Positions 37,252 to 46,744 of a stretch of 64,000 nucleotides of DNA are shown here, one piece after another. Position 1 is the stretch's first letter. Each line of letters opens with the position of its first letter. Both the position numbers and the translations under genes were made by a program. The notes beneath the pieces were generated by a model that was not told the origin of the DNA, searched no databases, and saw only the letters and a list, made by a program, of their open reading frames with translations. The stretch spans positions 1 to 64,000 of the forward strand of contig NZ_JACEZT010000001.1 in NCBI RefSeq assembly GCF_014042345.1. Reading direction: 5' to 3'. This stretch comes from Rugamonas brunnea. Its GTDB lineage: Bacteria; Pseudomonadota; Gammaproteobacteria; Burkholderiales; Burkholderiaceae_D.

Positions 37252-39072
37252 TTATGGCTGCGGCGGATACGGGCTCTTGCCGCCGTCCGCGATGAAGGCG
37301 TCGATGCGCGCCTCCAGCACCGGCAGCGGTACGGAGCCCAGTTGCAGCACCGTGTCGTGGAAATGGCGGATATCGAAGCGCGCGCCGAGCGCCGCCTCGG
37401 CCTTCTTGCGGGCATTGATGATGGCCATCTCGCCCAGGTAATAGGACAAGGCCTGACCCGGCCAGGAAATGTAGCGGTCCACTTCCGTCTCGATCTCGTG
37501 CTCCGACAGGGCCGTGTTGTCGTGCAGGTAGGCCTGCGCCTGGGCGCGGGTCCAGCCCTTGGCGTGGATGCCCGTGTCCACCACCAGCCGCGCCGCGCGC
37601 CACGCTTGGTAACTGAGCATGCCGAAGGTCTCATACGGCGTCTCGTAGATGCCCATCTCGGTCCCCAGCCGCTCCGAATACAGGGCCCAGCCTTCACCAA
37701 AGGCCGAGATATAGGCTTGCCGGAACGGGGGCAAGCCCTTCTGCTCCTGCGCCACTGGCATCTGGAACGCGTGACCGGGCGCCGATTCATGCAGCGTGAG
37801 CGCGGGCAGGCTGTAGAGCGCGCGCGACGGCAAATCGTAGGTGTTGACCAGATACACACCCGGCCCGCCCCGGCCCGACGTATAGAACGGCGCCTGGTCG
37901 GCCGGCACCGGCGTGATGGCGAAGCGGCGGCGCGGCAGATAACCGAAATACTGGCCAGCCTTGCCGTCGAATTTCTTGGCGATCCAGGCCGCCCGCATCA
38001 ACAGCTCCTCCGGCGTTTTGGCGTAAAAGCGCGGGTCCGTGCGCAGGAAATGCAGGAAGGCCGGCAGCTCGCCCTGGAATCCCGTCTGCGCGATGGTGGC
38101 CTGCATTTCGGCCCGGATCTTGGCCATTTCGTCCAGGCCGATCTGGTGGATCTGCTCCGCGCTGAGCGCCGTGGTGGTGAATTCCACGATCTTGGACTGG
38201 TAGTAGGCCTTGCCGTCCGGCAGACTCTCGGCCGCCAGCGCCTCGCGCGCGTTGGGCACGTACTGTGTGCGCATGAACGCCAGCAGCGCGCGGTAGGCCG
38301 GCTGCACCGACGTGGCGATGGCCTGTGCGGCGGCGTCCCGCAACACCTGCTGGGTGGCGGCCGGGATGGTGGCCGGCATGACCTTGAACGGGGTGTAGAA
38401 CACGGTGTCCTGCGGCGTGGCCGCTTCCGTCACCGACGTCAACGAACTGTCGCGGCCCACCAGCGTGACCCGGGGCGGCGTGAAGCCGCGCGCCAGGCCG
38501 GCGCGCATATTGGCCGTCTCCTCGGCGAAGTAGCGCGGCACGTCGGCCAGTTGCTTGAGGTAGTCGCGGTATTCCTTCTCCGTGGTGAAGTGCTTGCGCC
38601 CGTCGTCGGCCATGTTGGACCAGAACGCGGTGTCGGCGTTGAGCGGCTTTTCGTATTCGCGGAAGCGCTGGCCGGCCACCAAGGCGGCGATCTGGGCGCG
38701 GTACACGGCGTAGTTGATGCGCTCGGGCGCCGACAGCCGGGCCGGCGTGATGCCGTCCAGTTTCTTCAACACGTCCTGCCAGTAAGCCAGGCGCGCGTGC
38801 TGGGTGGCCGGATCGACATGCGGCAGATCGGGCCGCACGCCGCTGTCGTCGTCCTCGTCATCCTCCAGGCGCTGGGTCAGGCGCCACTTCCATTCCTGCG
38901 TGTAGATGGCCTTGAAACGGGCATCGTCCGGGCCGGCGGCCGGGCGGGACGCCGGCCTGGCCACGGCCGCCGTCGCGGCGGTGGCGGGCGTGGCCAGGCC
39001 GGCGGCGCTCAGCAGACAGACAAACAAGCAGGCAGGCAGGCGGGCGCCGGCGGCGCGGGTCTTCTTTTCCAT
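37252..39072 (-). CDS. DUF885 family predicted metallopeptidase, secreted
   Basis: A 606-residue protein with a signal peptide (about 1-35). The DUF885 family hallmark HESAPGH, a predicted zinc-binding HEXXPGH-type motif, lies near residue 470 and is followed by a family-typical EGWALYSERLG stretch with a third possible ligand. Length suits the family. The ATG at 39072 has GGAG five bases upstream. It starts 38 bp after the response-regulator gene on the same strand. Peptidase activity is inferred from the motif. Confidence 0.82.
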   Translation of the reverse strand: MEKKTRAAGARLPACLFVCLLSAAGLATPATAATAAVARPASRPAAGPDDARFKAIYTQEWKWRLTQRLEDDEDDDSGVRPDLPHVDPATQHARLAYWQDVLKKLDGITPARLSAPERINYAVYRAQIAALVAGQRFREYEKPLNADTAFWSNMADDGRKHFTTEKEYRDYLKQLADVPRYFAEETANMRAGLARGFTPPRVTLVGRDSSLTSVTEAATPQDTVFYTPFKVMPATIPAATQQVLRDAAAQAIATSVQPAYRALLAFMRTQYVPNAREALAAESLPDGKAYYQSKIVEFTTTALSAEQIHQIGLDEMAKIRAEMQATIAQTGFQGELPAFLHFLRTDPRFYAKTPEELLMRAAWIAKKFDGKAGQYFGYLPRRRFAITPVPADQAPFYTSGRGGPGVYLVNTYDLPSRALYSLPALTLHESAPGHAFQMPVAQEQKGLPPFRQAYISAFGEGWALYSERLGTEMGIYETPYETFGMLSYQAWRAARLVVDTGIHAKGWTRAQAQAYLHDNTALSEHEIETEVDRYISWPGQALSYYLGEMAIINARKKAEAALGARFDIRHFHDTVLQLGSVPLPVLEARIDAFIADGGKSPYPPQP

Positions 39073-39110
39073 GACACTCCAGGAGGGTAAATTGATTGAG
39101 TACTCAACCA

Positions 39111-41339
39111 TCACAGGTCGGGCACGCAGCGCTTCTCGCGCAGCAGCGCGGTGAACGCATCCGCGCCCACGGGACGGCTGAAGTAATAGCCTTGCATCTC
39201 GTCGCAGCCGCGCTGGGCCAGGAAGTCCACCTGCTCGCGCGTCTCCACCCCTTCTGCGATCACGCGCAGATTCAGGTTGTGGGCCAGCGAGATCACCGAC
39301 AAGGCGATGGCCGCGTCGTTGGGATTGGTGGTGACGTCGTCGACGAACGATTTGTCGATCTTGAGCACGTCGATCGGGAAGCGCTTCAGGTAGCCAAGGC
39401 TGGAGTAGCCGGTGCCGAAGTCGTCAAGCGAAATGGAGACGCCGATATCCTTCAGGCGCTTGAGCGCGGCCACCGCCTTGTCCGGGTCGCCCATCACCGT
39501 GCCCTCCGTAATCTCCAGCCCCAGGCAAGCGGGCGGGATGCCGAAGCGGCGCAGCGTGCCTTCCACGAACGGCACCGTGCTGTCGTGGCCGAACTGGCCG
39601 GCCGACAGGTTGACGGCCACCTTGATCTGCCCCAGCCCCTGGTCGTGCCACACCTTGATCTGGGCGCACACGCTCTCCAGCACCCATTCGCCAATCGGGT
39701 TCACCAGGCCGTATTCCTCGGCCAGCGGGATGAAGCGGTTGGGCGGCACCTTGCCCAGCACCGGATTATCCCAGCGCAGCAGCGCCTCGGCGCCCACCAT
39801 CTGGCCCGTGCGCAGGCAGATCTGCGGCTGGTAATGCACCTCGAATTCGTCGCGCGCGATGGCGCCGCGCAGCTGGCTCTGGATCGCCAGCTTGTCGCGG
39901 ATCTCGGCGTCCATGCGCTCGGTGAAGAAGGCGTAGTTGTCGCGCCCCGTCTCCTTGGCGCGGTACAGGGCCGTGTCGGCGTTGCGCACCAGTTCATCGA
40001 GGCTGTCGCCGTCGGTGGGGCTGACGGCCACGCCGATGCTGGAGGTCAGCGAGATGGGATGGCCATCGATCACCAGCTCCGTGCGCAGCCCGGCCAGGAT
40101 GCGCTGGGCCAGCAGCAAGGTGCCGCCGCACTTGACGTCGTCCTGCAGGATGATCTGGAATTCGTCGCCGCCCTGGCGCGTCACCGTGTCGCCCTCGCGC
40201 ACCGTGTCGTTGAGGAAGCGGGCCACGGCCTGCAATGCCTTGTCGCCCATTTGCGGGCCGTAGGTGTCGTTCACGCTCTTGAAGCGGTCCAGGTCCAGGC
40301 ACATCACCGTCACGCACTGGCCCTCGCGTTTGGCCGCGCCCTGAAGGTGCTCGAAGCGCTGGCGCGCCAGCAGCCGGTTGGGCAGTCCCGTCAGGGCGTC
40401 GTGGTTGGACAGGAAGTCGATCAGGTGCTGCTCGGCCTTGCGTTCCGTGAGGTCCATGAACACGGCGACGATGTTGAGCAGCTTGCCGTCGGCGTCCTTG
40501 ACGACGGAAATACTGAGCAGGCCGGGATAGGTGTTGCCGTTCTTGCGCCGCGCCATGATCTCGCCGGACCAGTGGCCGGCCGCCGTCAGCGATTGGGTCA
40601 GCGCCTGGAAGCCGGGCGCGTCCTGGCCGCCCGCGTGCAGCATGGCCACGCCGCGCCCCACCACTTCCTTGGCGCCGTAGCCGGAAATGCGGGTGAAGGC
40701 GGGGTTGGTGGCCAGGATGTCGCCCTTGTCGTCGGTGATCACGATGGCGTCCTGGGTGGCCTCGAACACCTGGCTGGCCAGCCGCAGGAATTCCTCGTTG
40801 GCGCGGCGCTGGCGCACCTCCTGTTCCAGCGAGTCGGCCAGCTTGGCCAGTTCCGCCGTGCGTTCGCTGACCCGCTGTTCCAGCAGCGCCCGTTCGTCGG
40901 CCAGCGCCTTCTGCGCGCGCGACAGGCGCACATGGGCGTCGGTGCGGGCCAGGATTTCCTCGGCCTGGAATGGCTTGGCGATGAAGTCCACGGCGCCCAG
41001 CGCGAAGCCGCGCACCTTGTCGTCCGTGTCGTGCTGGGCCGACAGGAAGATCACCGGCACGTGGCGCAGGTCCGGCGACTCCTTGAGGCGGCGGCAGACT
41101 TCGAAACCGTCGATGCCGGGCATACGGATATCGAGCAGGATCAGCTCGGGCGGGCGCGACTGGGCCGTCCACAGGGCCAGCTCGCCGTTGGGCGCCTGGC
41201 GCACGTAGTAGCCGGCCTCCGTCAGCAGGTCGCTCAGCAGCTTGAGCGAGGCCGGCGTGTCTTCCACGATCAGCACTTCACCCTTGGTGTGTTGTTCCGC
41301 CATTTCCCCGTGCATGCAAACTCTTTCAGCCTTGTTCAT
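39111..41339 (-). CDS. Response regulator with PAS, GGDEF and EAL domains
   Basis: A 742-residue bifunctional c-di-GMP protein. The receiver (about 20-140) has its phospho-Asp in LILLDIRMPG. A coiled coil (about 145-190), PAS (about 190-305), GGDEF (about 310-475, RQGGDEF with upstream REGD inhibitory site) and EAL (about 490-740, with EALLRW, DDFGTGYSSL and KIDKSF) follow. Both catalytic centres look intact, so net activity cannot be predicted. Start is uncertain: ATGs at 41315 and 41303 are alternatives. The adjacent histidine kinase gene on the same strand is its likely partner. Confidence 0.9.
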   Translation of the reverse strand: MNKAERVCMHGEMAEQHTKGEVLIVEDTPASLKLLSDLLTEAGYYVRQAPNGELALWTAQSRPPELILLDIRMPGIDGFEVCRRLKESPDLRHVPVIFLSAQHDTDDKVRGFALGAVDFIAKPFQAEEILARTDAHVRLSRAQKALADERALLEQRVSERTAELAKLADSLEQEVRQRRANEEFLRLASQVFEATQDAIVITDDKGDILATNPAFTRISGYGAKEVVGRGVAMLHAGGQDAPGFQALTQSLTAAGHWSGEIMARRKNGNTYPGLLSISVVKDADGKLLNIVAVFMDLTERKAEQHLIDFLSNHDALTGLPNRLLARQRFEHLQGAAKREGQCVTVMCLDLDRFKSVNDTYGPQMGDKALQAVARFLNDTVREGDTVTRQGGDEFQIILQDDVKCGGTLLLAQRILAGLRTELVIDGHPISLTSSIGVAVSPTDGDSLDELVRNADTALYRAKETGRDNYAFFTERMDAEIRDKLAIQSQLRGAIARDEFEVHYQPQICLRTGQMVGAEALLRWDNPVLGKVPPNRFIPLAEEYGLVNPIGEWVLESVCAQIKVWHDQGLGQIKVAVNLSAGQFGHDSTVPFVEGTLRRFGIPPACLGLEITEGTVMGDPDKAVAALKRLKDIGVSISLDDFGTGYSSLGYLKRFPIDVLKIDKSFVDDVTTNPNDAAIALSVISLAHNLNLRVIAEGVETREQVDFLAQRGCDEMQGYYFSRPVGADAFTALLREKRCVPDL

Positions 41340-41412
41340 TTCCAGCGCTGCGCGATCATGCCGCGCGCTCCCCTATCATATACCACGGCGTTGCCGGCCT
41401 GCGGCACGCCGT

Positions 41413-43611
41413 TCAGCGCGGCGCCAGCGCCTCGTCATCATCCTCCAGCAGCGCGCACAATTGCGGATACTGGTGCTGGCTTACCATGTGCTCGATCCGC
41501 TCGACCACGGCCCCCTGCTCGCGCGCCAACGGCCGCAGCAACTGCGCCACCCGCACCAGGTTCAGTTCCTGCACGGCGGAGCGCAGCGTGGCCCGCAACT
41601 GCGGCGACAGGCAGGCCACGTCGGCGCGCGACAGCGGCGCGCGGCCATCGTCGCTCTCGTCCAGCACCACGATATGGCGCTCCTGCGGGGCTTCCGCCAC
41701 CCCGTCGGCACCGCCGGGCGCCGGCAGCGCGGCCGCGCTGGCCAGTTCAGTCGTCACCGTGAACTGGAAGGTGGCGCCCGCGCCCGGCGCCGACTGCACC
41801 GTCAGGGTGCCGCCCATCAGTTGCACGAATTCGCGCGAAATGGTCAGGCCCAGGCCCGTCCCTTCCTTGGCGCCGGGGCCGTCGGCCTGGACGAACGGTT
41901 CGAAGATGCGGACCTGGTCCGCCTCCGCGATGCCCGGCCCGGTGTCGATCACGGCGAAACTGAGCTCGCAGTGCTCGCCGCGCGCCACCCCGCGCGCGCG
42001 CAGCGTGACCTTGCCGCGCGTGGTGAACTTGACGGCGTTCGACATCAGGTTCAGCAGCACCTGGCGCAGCTTGGTGCCGTCCACACGGGCCGCCGCCGGC
42101 AGGCCCGCGCTGTCGAGCACCAGCGCCACGCCGCTCTGGCCGGCCCGCATGCTGACCATGTCCATCACCTCCTGCAGCATCTCCTGCGGATTGAGCACCT
42201 CCGTTTGCAGCACGGCGCGGCCGGCCTCGATCTTGGACAGTTCCAGGATGTCGTTGATCAACTTGAGCAAATGCTGGCCGGAGCGGTGGATGATGGCCAG
42301 GTTGCGCTTCTCCTCGGGCAGCATGTGCTTGGAATCGGCCATCAGGCGCGAGAAGCCGATCACGGAATGGAGCGGCGTGCGCAGCTCGTGGCTCATATTG
42401 GCCAGGAAGATGCTCTTGGCCTGGTTGGCCGCCTGCGCCTGCAGCACGGCCACCGACAGCGCCTCGGTGCGCTCGGCCACCAGTTCCTCCAGGTGGATGC
42501 GGTGGCGCCGCAGCTCCTGCTGGGCCACCTTGTGTGCCGTGATGTCGTAGTTGACGCCCACCATGCGCGCCGGCCGCCCTTCGCTGTCGCGGAAGATCAT
42601 GGCGTCGCCCTTGATGTGGTGCACGCTGCCGTCGGGCCAGACGATGCGGAACTCGGCGTCGAATTCGCCGTTGCCCTGCAAGGCCTGGTCCAGCAGCGCC
42701 TGCACCGGCAGCGCGTCGTCCGGATGGAGCATGGCCACCCACTGGGCCATGTCGCGTCCACCCTTGCCGCCCTCCATGCCGTGCAGGCGGAACATCTGTT
42801 CGTCCCACACCACGTCGCCAGTCAGGATATTCCAGTCCCAGATGCCGATGGCGGCCGCGCTGCTGGCGATCTGCAGCCGTTCCTCCGAGGCGTGCATGGC
42901 CACGTAGCGGCGCTCCAGCAGCGCCACCATGTCGCGGATGGCCGCGTTCAGGGTGTCGAGTTCACCGAAGAACCAGTCGCTGGGCGGGGCCGCACCCGGG
43001 TTCATGCCGGCCTTGACGTTGACGGCGTAGCGGCCGATCGAGCTCAAGGGCTTGAGGATGAGATGCCACAGCAGCAGGTACAGGCTGAACACGAGCGTGG
43101 CGTCCAGCACCACGATCATGCCGATGATGGTGATCAGGCGCTGGCGCAATTGCTCCAGCATCAGCGCCGGCGTGGCGTACACGCTGATGGTGCCGATATT
43201 CTGGCCATTGGCCGTGATGGGGCGCGTTTCCACCAGTTGGTCGGGCTGGGCCGGCAAGCTCTCGGCCGCCCGCAACTGGCCGTCCGGTCCGCGCAGCAGG
43301 ATGTAGGGATGGCTGGTGGCCACCGGCGCCACGGCGCTGGCGTACAGGTCGCGGTTGCTCAAACCGCTTTTCATGATGGTGAGGATCTGGTTCTCGTCGA
43401 AGTTCCAGGCCGGCAGCGCCACGGCGGCCGACAGTTCGTCGGCGCTGGTGGCGACCGTCTGGTGCAACTGCTCGCGGCGCTGCTCCTTCTCTTCCTGGTA
43501 GAAATACCAGGCGAACGCCGCCAGCACCACCGTCACCACGGCCGTCATCGCCACGCTGACGAACCACGCGATCGACGCGCGTCCGGTACGGCTGACCCAC
43601 TTGCGCACCAT
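41413..43611 (-). CDS. PAS-containing sensor histidine kinase
   Basis: A 732-residue membrane kinase. Two transmembrane helices (about 15-37 and 160-182) frame a periplasmic sensor. A PAS/PAC module (about 250-375), a HisKA domain with MSHELRTPLHS and an ATPase domain with NLMSNAVKF, DTGPGIAE and GTGLGLTIS follow. The last 80 residues are helical without a receiver motif. It lies 73 bp upstream of the response-regulator GGDEF-EAL gene, suggesting phosphorylation controls c-di-GMP turnover. Confidence 0.9.
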   Translation of the reverse strand: MVRKWVSRTGRASIAWFVSVAMTAVVTVVLAAFAWYFYQEEKEQRREQLHQTVATSADELSAAVALPAWNFDENQILTIMKSGLSNRDLYASAVAPVATSHPYILLRGPDGQLRAAESLPAQPDQLVETRPITANGQNIGTISVYATPALMLEQLRQRLITIIGMIVVLDATLVFSLYLLLWHLILKPLSSIGRYAVNVKAGMNPGAAPPSDWFFGELDTLNAAIRDMVALLERRYVAMHASEERLQIASSAAAIGIWDWNILTGDVVWDEQMFRLHGMEGGKGGRDMAQWVAMLHPDDALPVQALLDQALQGNGEFDAEFRIVWPDGSVHHIKGDAMIFRDSEGRPARMVGVNYDITAHKVAQQELRRHRIHLEELVAERTEALSVAVLQAQAANQAKSIFLANMSHELRTPLHSVIGFSRLMADSKHMLPEEKRNLAIIHRSGQHLLKLINDILELSKIEAGRAVLQTEVLNPQEMLQEVMDMVSMRAGQSGVALVLDSAGLPAAARVDGTKLRQVLLNLMSNAVKFTTRGKVTLRARGVARGEHCELSFAVIDTGPGIAEADQVRIFEPFVQADGPGAKEGTGLGLTISREFVQLMGGTLTVQSAPGAGATFQFTVTTELASAAALPAPGGADGVAEAPQERHIVVLDESDDGRAPLSRADVACLSPQLRATLRSAVQELNLVRVAQLLRPLAREQGAVVERIEHMVSQHQYPQLCALLEDDDEALAPR

Positions 43612-43763
43612 CGTAAGAACCCCGGATTATATAAACAGCAAGAAAATCATCTCGCGCACGGTCCCATCATAGGGGCGAACGCCGGTCGAGCGCAACAATT
43701 AGTTGCTCAAAGGAATTATTTGTCAGGCTGTGGGTGAACACGACATATCCAAGAAAGCGGGTA

Positions 43764-43819
43764 TCCATGCGCCGCTGGTGGCGCATGGAGGGAATTCAGG
43801 CACTGCCTGGATTCCCTCC
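43764..43819. repeat. Tandem hairpins of a REP-like dispersed element
   Basis: Two adjacent hairpins: TCCATGCGCC / GGCGCATGGA (10-bp stem, 6-base loop) and a 16-bp stem at 43787-43802 / 43804-43819 with one wobble pair and a one-base loop. Flanking GAAAGCGGGTATCC and CTTCGCGGGGACC resemble the CGCGAAnGGGAATCC units dispersed in many betaproteobacterial genomes. It lies in the 239-bp gap downstream of a GGDEF gene, where it may also act as a transcript end. Confidence 0.6.
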
Positions 43820-43850
43820 TTCGCGGGGACCACGGTCGGATGGGCCGGCC

Positions 43851-45329
43851 TCACTGCATCGCCAGTTCCACGCAGTTGCGCCCGGCGCGCTTGGCGCGGT
43901 GCAGGGCCGCGTCGAGCCGGTCGAGCACGGAGATGGCGCCCTCGTCCAGCCCCACCTGGGCCACGGCCAGGCTGATGGTGACCATTTCGCAACCCGGCAG
44001 CGTAGTCTCGGCGATGGTCTCGCGCAGCTTTTCGGCCAGCTTGAGCGCGTCGATGGCGCAGGTGTGGGTGGCCACCACCATGAATTCCTCGCCCCGCATG
44101 CGGGCCAGCGTATCGGAGCCGCGCAGGCGCGCCTGCACCGTTTCGGCCACAATGCGCAGTGCCTGGTCGCCGATCGGGTAACCATATAAATCGTTGACGG
44201 AGCGGAAGTTGTCGATGTCGAAAGTGATCAGGGCTAGCGGCAAGGCGTAGCGGCGCGCGCGCCGGATTTCCGTCTCCAGGATATCCTCGCCGCGGCGGCG
44301 GTTGACGGCGCCCGTCAGCGCGTCGATGGTGCTGATTTGCAGCAGCTGGCCGGCCAGCGCGTCATTCTGGTGTTTGAGCTCGCTCATGCCGAGGCCGAAG
44401 CTGATGAACTGCGCCAGGCTGGTGAAGCAGGCGAACTGCTCGCGCGAGAACTGGATGTGGCGGTCGAACATCAGACAGACGGAACCCTGCACCGGGCCGC
44501 CCGCCTCGCTGCGCAGCGGCAGCGCCAGCACCATGCGCACCTCGCGGTCGTGCAGGCTAAGCGCCAGCTCCGGGTCGCCGGCCTTTTCCGGCGCGTCCAG
44601 CAGCACCAGTTCGCCGCCGCTTACGGCCAGCAACGGCGGGAAGATGTCGCTCAGCGGCACCTGCAGCAAGCGGTCGCGCCGCTCCAGCAAGCGGCTCAGG
44701 TCCAGGTGGTTGCGCGACTCCTGCGCCACCAGTTGCAAATCACCGCGCTCCTTCATGTGCAGCAGGGCCGTGTGGCGCACGCCGGGGAAGCTGCACAGGG
44801 CCAGGCAAACCTGGGCCGACATGGTGGCAATATCGTCCACGCTGCTCAGCGCCCGTTGCAGGCTGCGCTGGATGGTCAGCAGGTCGCGCAATTCCTTTTC
44901 CTTGTCGAGCAGGGTCTGCTGGGCCGCGGCGGCCGGGTTGACCGAGGTGGACAGGCATTGTTCCACCGCCATCTGCAATTCATCGTTCAGCATGGGGCAG
45001 ATGCGGTATTGCAGCGGGCCGCAGGCCATCAGTTCCGGTATCCACGCGCTGCTCACATATGGGCACAGCAGCAAGGTGGGCGCGCCGGCGCGGCTGCGGA
45101 TCAGGGCGCCAATGCCGGCCATCTCGCCCATGCTGGAAAAACCGCTCAGGTCCAGCACCAGCAGGTCGACTTTTTGTCGTCCCACCGCAACAGTGGCTGC
45201 GTCGATATTATCCACAAGCAATAACCGCGAGAATTGCTCGCCGCAGCAAGCCTGGAATTCGGCGCGCCGCTCGCCGGTTGTGGTTAAAAACACCCCAACT
45301 ATGTCCTTGCGGCTATCAAGATCAGCCAT
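43851..45329 (-). CDS. GAF-GGDEF diguanylate cyclase with pseudo-receiver
   Basis: A 492-residue cytosolic protein. The first 130 residues look like a receiver fold without a clear phosphorylation pocket. A GAF-like domain (about 160-320) and a GGDEF domain follow. The active-site loop reads MRGEEF instead of GGDEF/GGEEF; RGEEF variants can remain active. The RGSD inhibitory site lies five residues before it. The ATG at 45329 has GGGGAG upstream; a GTG precedes it by one codon. The AT-rich 45333-45451 spacer is its promoter region. Confidence 0.85.
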   Translation of the reverse strand: MADLDSRKDIVGVFLTTTGERRAEFQACCGEQFSRLLLVDNIDAATVAVGRQKVDLLVLDLSGFSSMGEMAGIGALIRSRAGAPTLLLCPYVSSAWIPELMACGPLQYRICPMLNDELQMAVEQCLSTSVNPAAAAQQTLLDKEKELRDLLTIQRSLQRALSSVDDIATMSAQVCLALCSFPGVRHTALLHMKERGDLQLVAQESRNHLDLSRLLERRDRLLQVPLSDIFPPLLAVSGGELVLLDAPEKAGDPELALSLHDREVRMVLALPLRSEAGGPVQGSVCLMFDRHIQFSREQFACFTSLAQFISFGLGMSELKHQNDALAGQLLQISTIDALTGAVNRRRGEDILETEIRRARRYALPLALITFDIDNFRSVNDLYGYPIGDQALRIVAETVQARLRGSDTLARMRGEEFMVVATHTCAIDALKLAEKLRETIAETTLPGCEMVTISLAVAQVGLDEGAISVLDRLDAALHRAKRAGRNCVELAMQ

Positions 45330-45451
45330 CACGCATGCTCCCCACTATCATTGTATTTATAAGAATTGCTATTCTATTAGTGTGCCATAAAGTTCATAAT
45401 TAGCAATATTATTTGTAACACAGACTCATACTATTTATCAGGTCCGCCCCC

Positions 45452-46558
45452 TCAGGCGTCACGGAACACGGCGTAATCGTTCTTGCCGGTGCGCTTGACA
45501 CGGTACATGGCCTGGTCCGCATGGTCGAGCAGCATATCGCTGGTCTGGCCATGGTCCGGGAAGAAGGAAATGCCCACGCTGGCGCCGATGCGCAGGCGCC
45601 GGTCCTGATAAAGGATGGGTTCGGCGATGGCGGCGATGATCTTCTGCGCCGTGCGGATGGCGACCGCCTCCGCCTCCACCCCGTTCAGGATCACGAGGAA
45701 TTCATCGCCGCCGATGCGAGCCGCCGTATCGGTCGTGCGCACGGCGTCCATCAGGCGCTGGGCCACGGTGCGCAGCGCCAGGTCGCCGGCCAGGTGGCCG
45801 TGGCTGTCATTGGCGCACTTGAAGCCGTCGAGGTCGATGAACAGCACGGCGACCCGGGTGTGGGTGCGCAAGGCGTGACTGCAAGCCATTTCCAGCCGGT
45901 CGCGCGCCAGTCGCAACGACGGCAGGCCCGTCAGCGCATCATGGTTGGCCAGCGCCGCGATCTGGTCGCGCTGGCGCTCCACCTTGTGCAGCAACAACCC
46001 GGTCGAGCGCTGGTAGTCGGCGATGGCGGCGGACAGATAGACCGTCAACAGCACCGTGGTGGTGGTGGTGCCGACCCAGTTGACGGCGCTGCTGGCGAAC
46101 TCGACCCCGAATGGCGCCTGCAGCACGCCCCGCATGTAGCAAAGGGCGATTACGATCACAGCCAGCCAGATCAGCGACAGCGCCGCCACGCCCACCCGCA
46201 GCGGGGCGACGGTGATCGCGCACACGCTGCCGAAGATCACCGCGATCATGCCGCTGCCTTGCAAACCATAGGAATAGAGCCCGGCCAGCCCGCCCAGCGC
46301 CAGCAGGGCCGGCGGCATGCCCAGTCGCACCACCTGCGGCAACCTATTCCGGACCGGGGTGACGGCGATGGCCAGCACGGACAGCGCGGTAACGGGCGCC
46401 ACCCGGGCCATGCCGCCACCGAGCGTCAACTCGCGCCATATCACGATCGGTATCACCACCACGCAGTAGCTGCACACGCACAACCACATCCGGTCGACGA
46501 ATTTGTCGCGAATCTGGCGCTGTGGCAGCGCGGCATTATCGGGGCCGATCTGTTCCAT
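45452..46558 (-). CDS. Membrane-bound diguanylate cyclase
   Basis: A 368-residue protein with about six N-terminal transmembrane helices (25-185), a MASE-like membrane sensor, and a C-terminal GGDEF domain with RIGGDEF and an RTTD inhibitory site. It should synthesise c-di-GMP at the inner membrane. Signal unknown. It lies upstream of the GAF-GGDEF gene in the same direction and is divergent from ku. Confidence 0.9.
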   Translation of the reverse strand: MEQIGPDNAALPQRQIRDKFVDRMWLCVCSYCVVVIPIVIWRELTLGGGMARVAPVTALSVLAIAVTPVRNRLPQVVRLGMPPALLALGGLAGLYSYGLQGSGMIAVIFGSVCAITVAPLRVGVAALSLIWLAVIVIALCYMRGVLQAPFGVEFASSAVNWVGTTTTTVLLTVYLSAAIADYQRSTGLLLHKVERQRDQIAALANHDALTGLPSLRLARDRLEMACSHALRTHTRVAVLFIDLDGFKCANDSHGHLAGDLALRTVAQRLMDAVRTTDTAARIGGDEFLVILNGVEAEAVAIRTAQKIIAAIAEPILYQDRRLRIGASVGISFFPDHGQTSDMLLDHADQAMYRVKRTGKNDYAVFRDA

Positions 46559-46744
46559 GTCGCATCTTTTATTGCAAAAGCGGCTACAACTGGATAACCA
46601 AGTGTTGCTTTCAAATTGTGAGCCAGTCAGGCCATCTTAATTCTATCCAATTGTCACGCAATGGCAAAAACAGGCCATTGTGTGAAGCAGCGCACGGCCC
46701 CTTGCCGCCGCCACCGGCATGATGCGGGTAGGGAGGACAGCGTC

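Noticed and set aside
39096-41762. An 888-codon plus-strand open frame
   Set aside because: Antisense to the response-regulator GGDEF-EAL gene; low-complexity composition and no recognisable domain.
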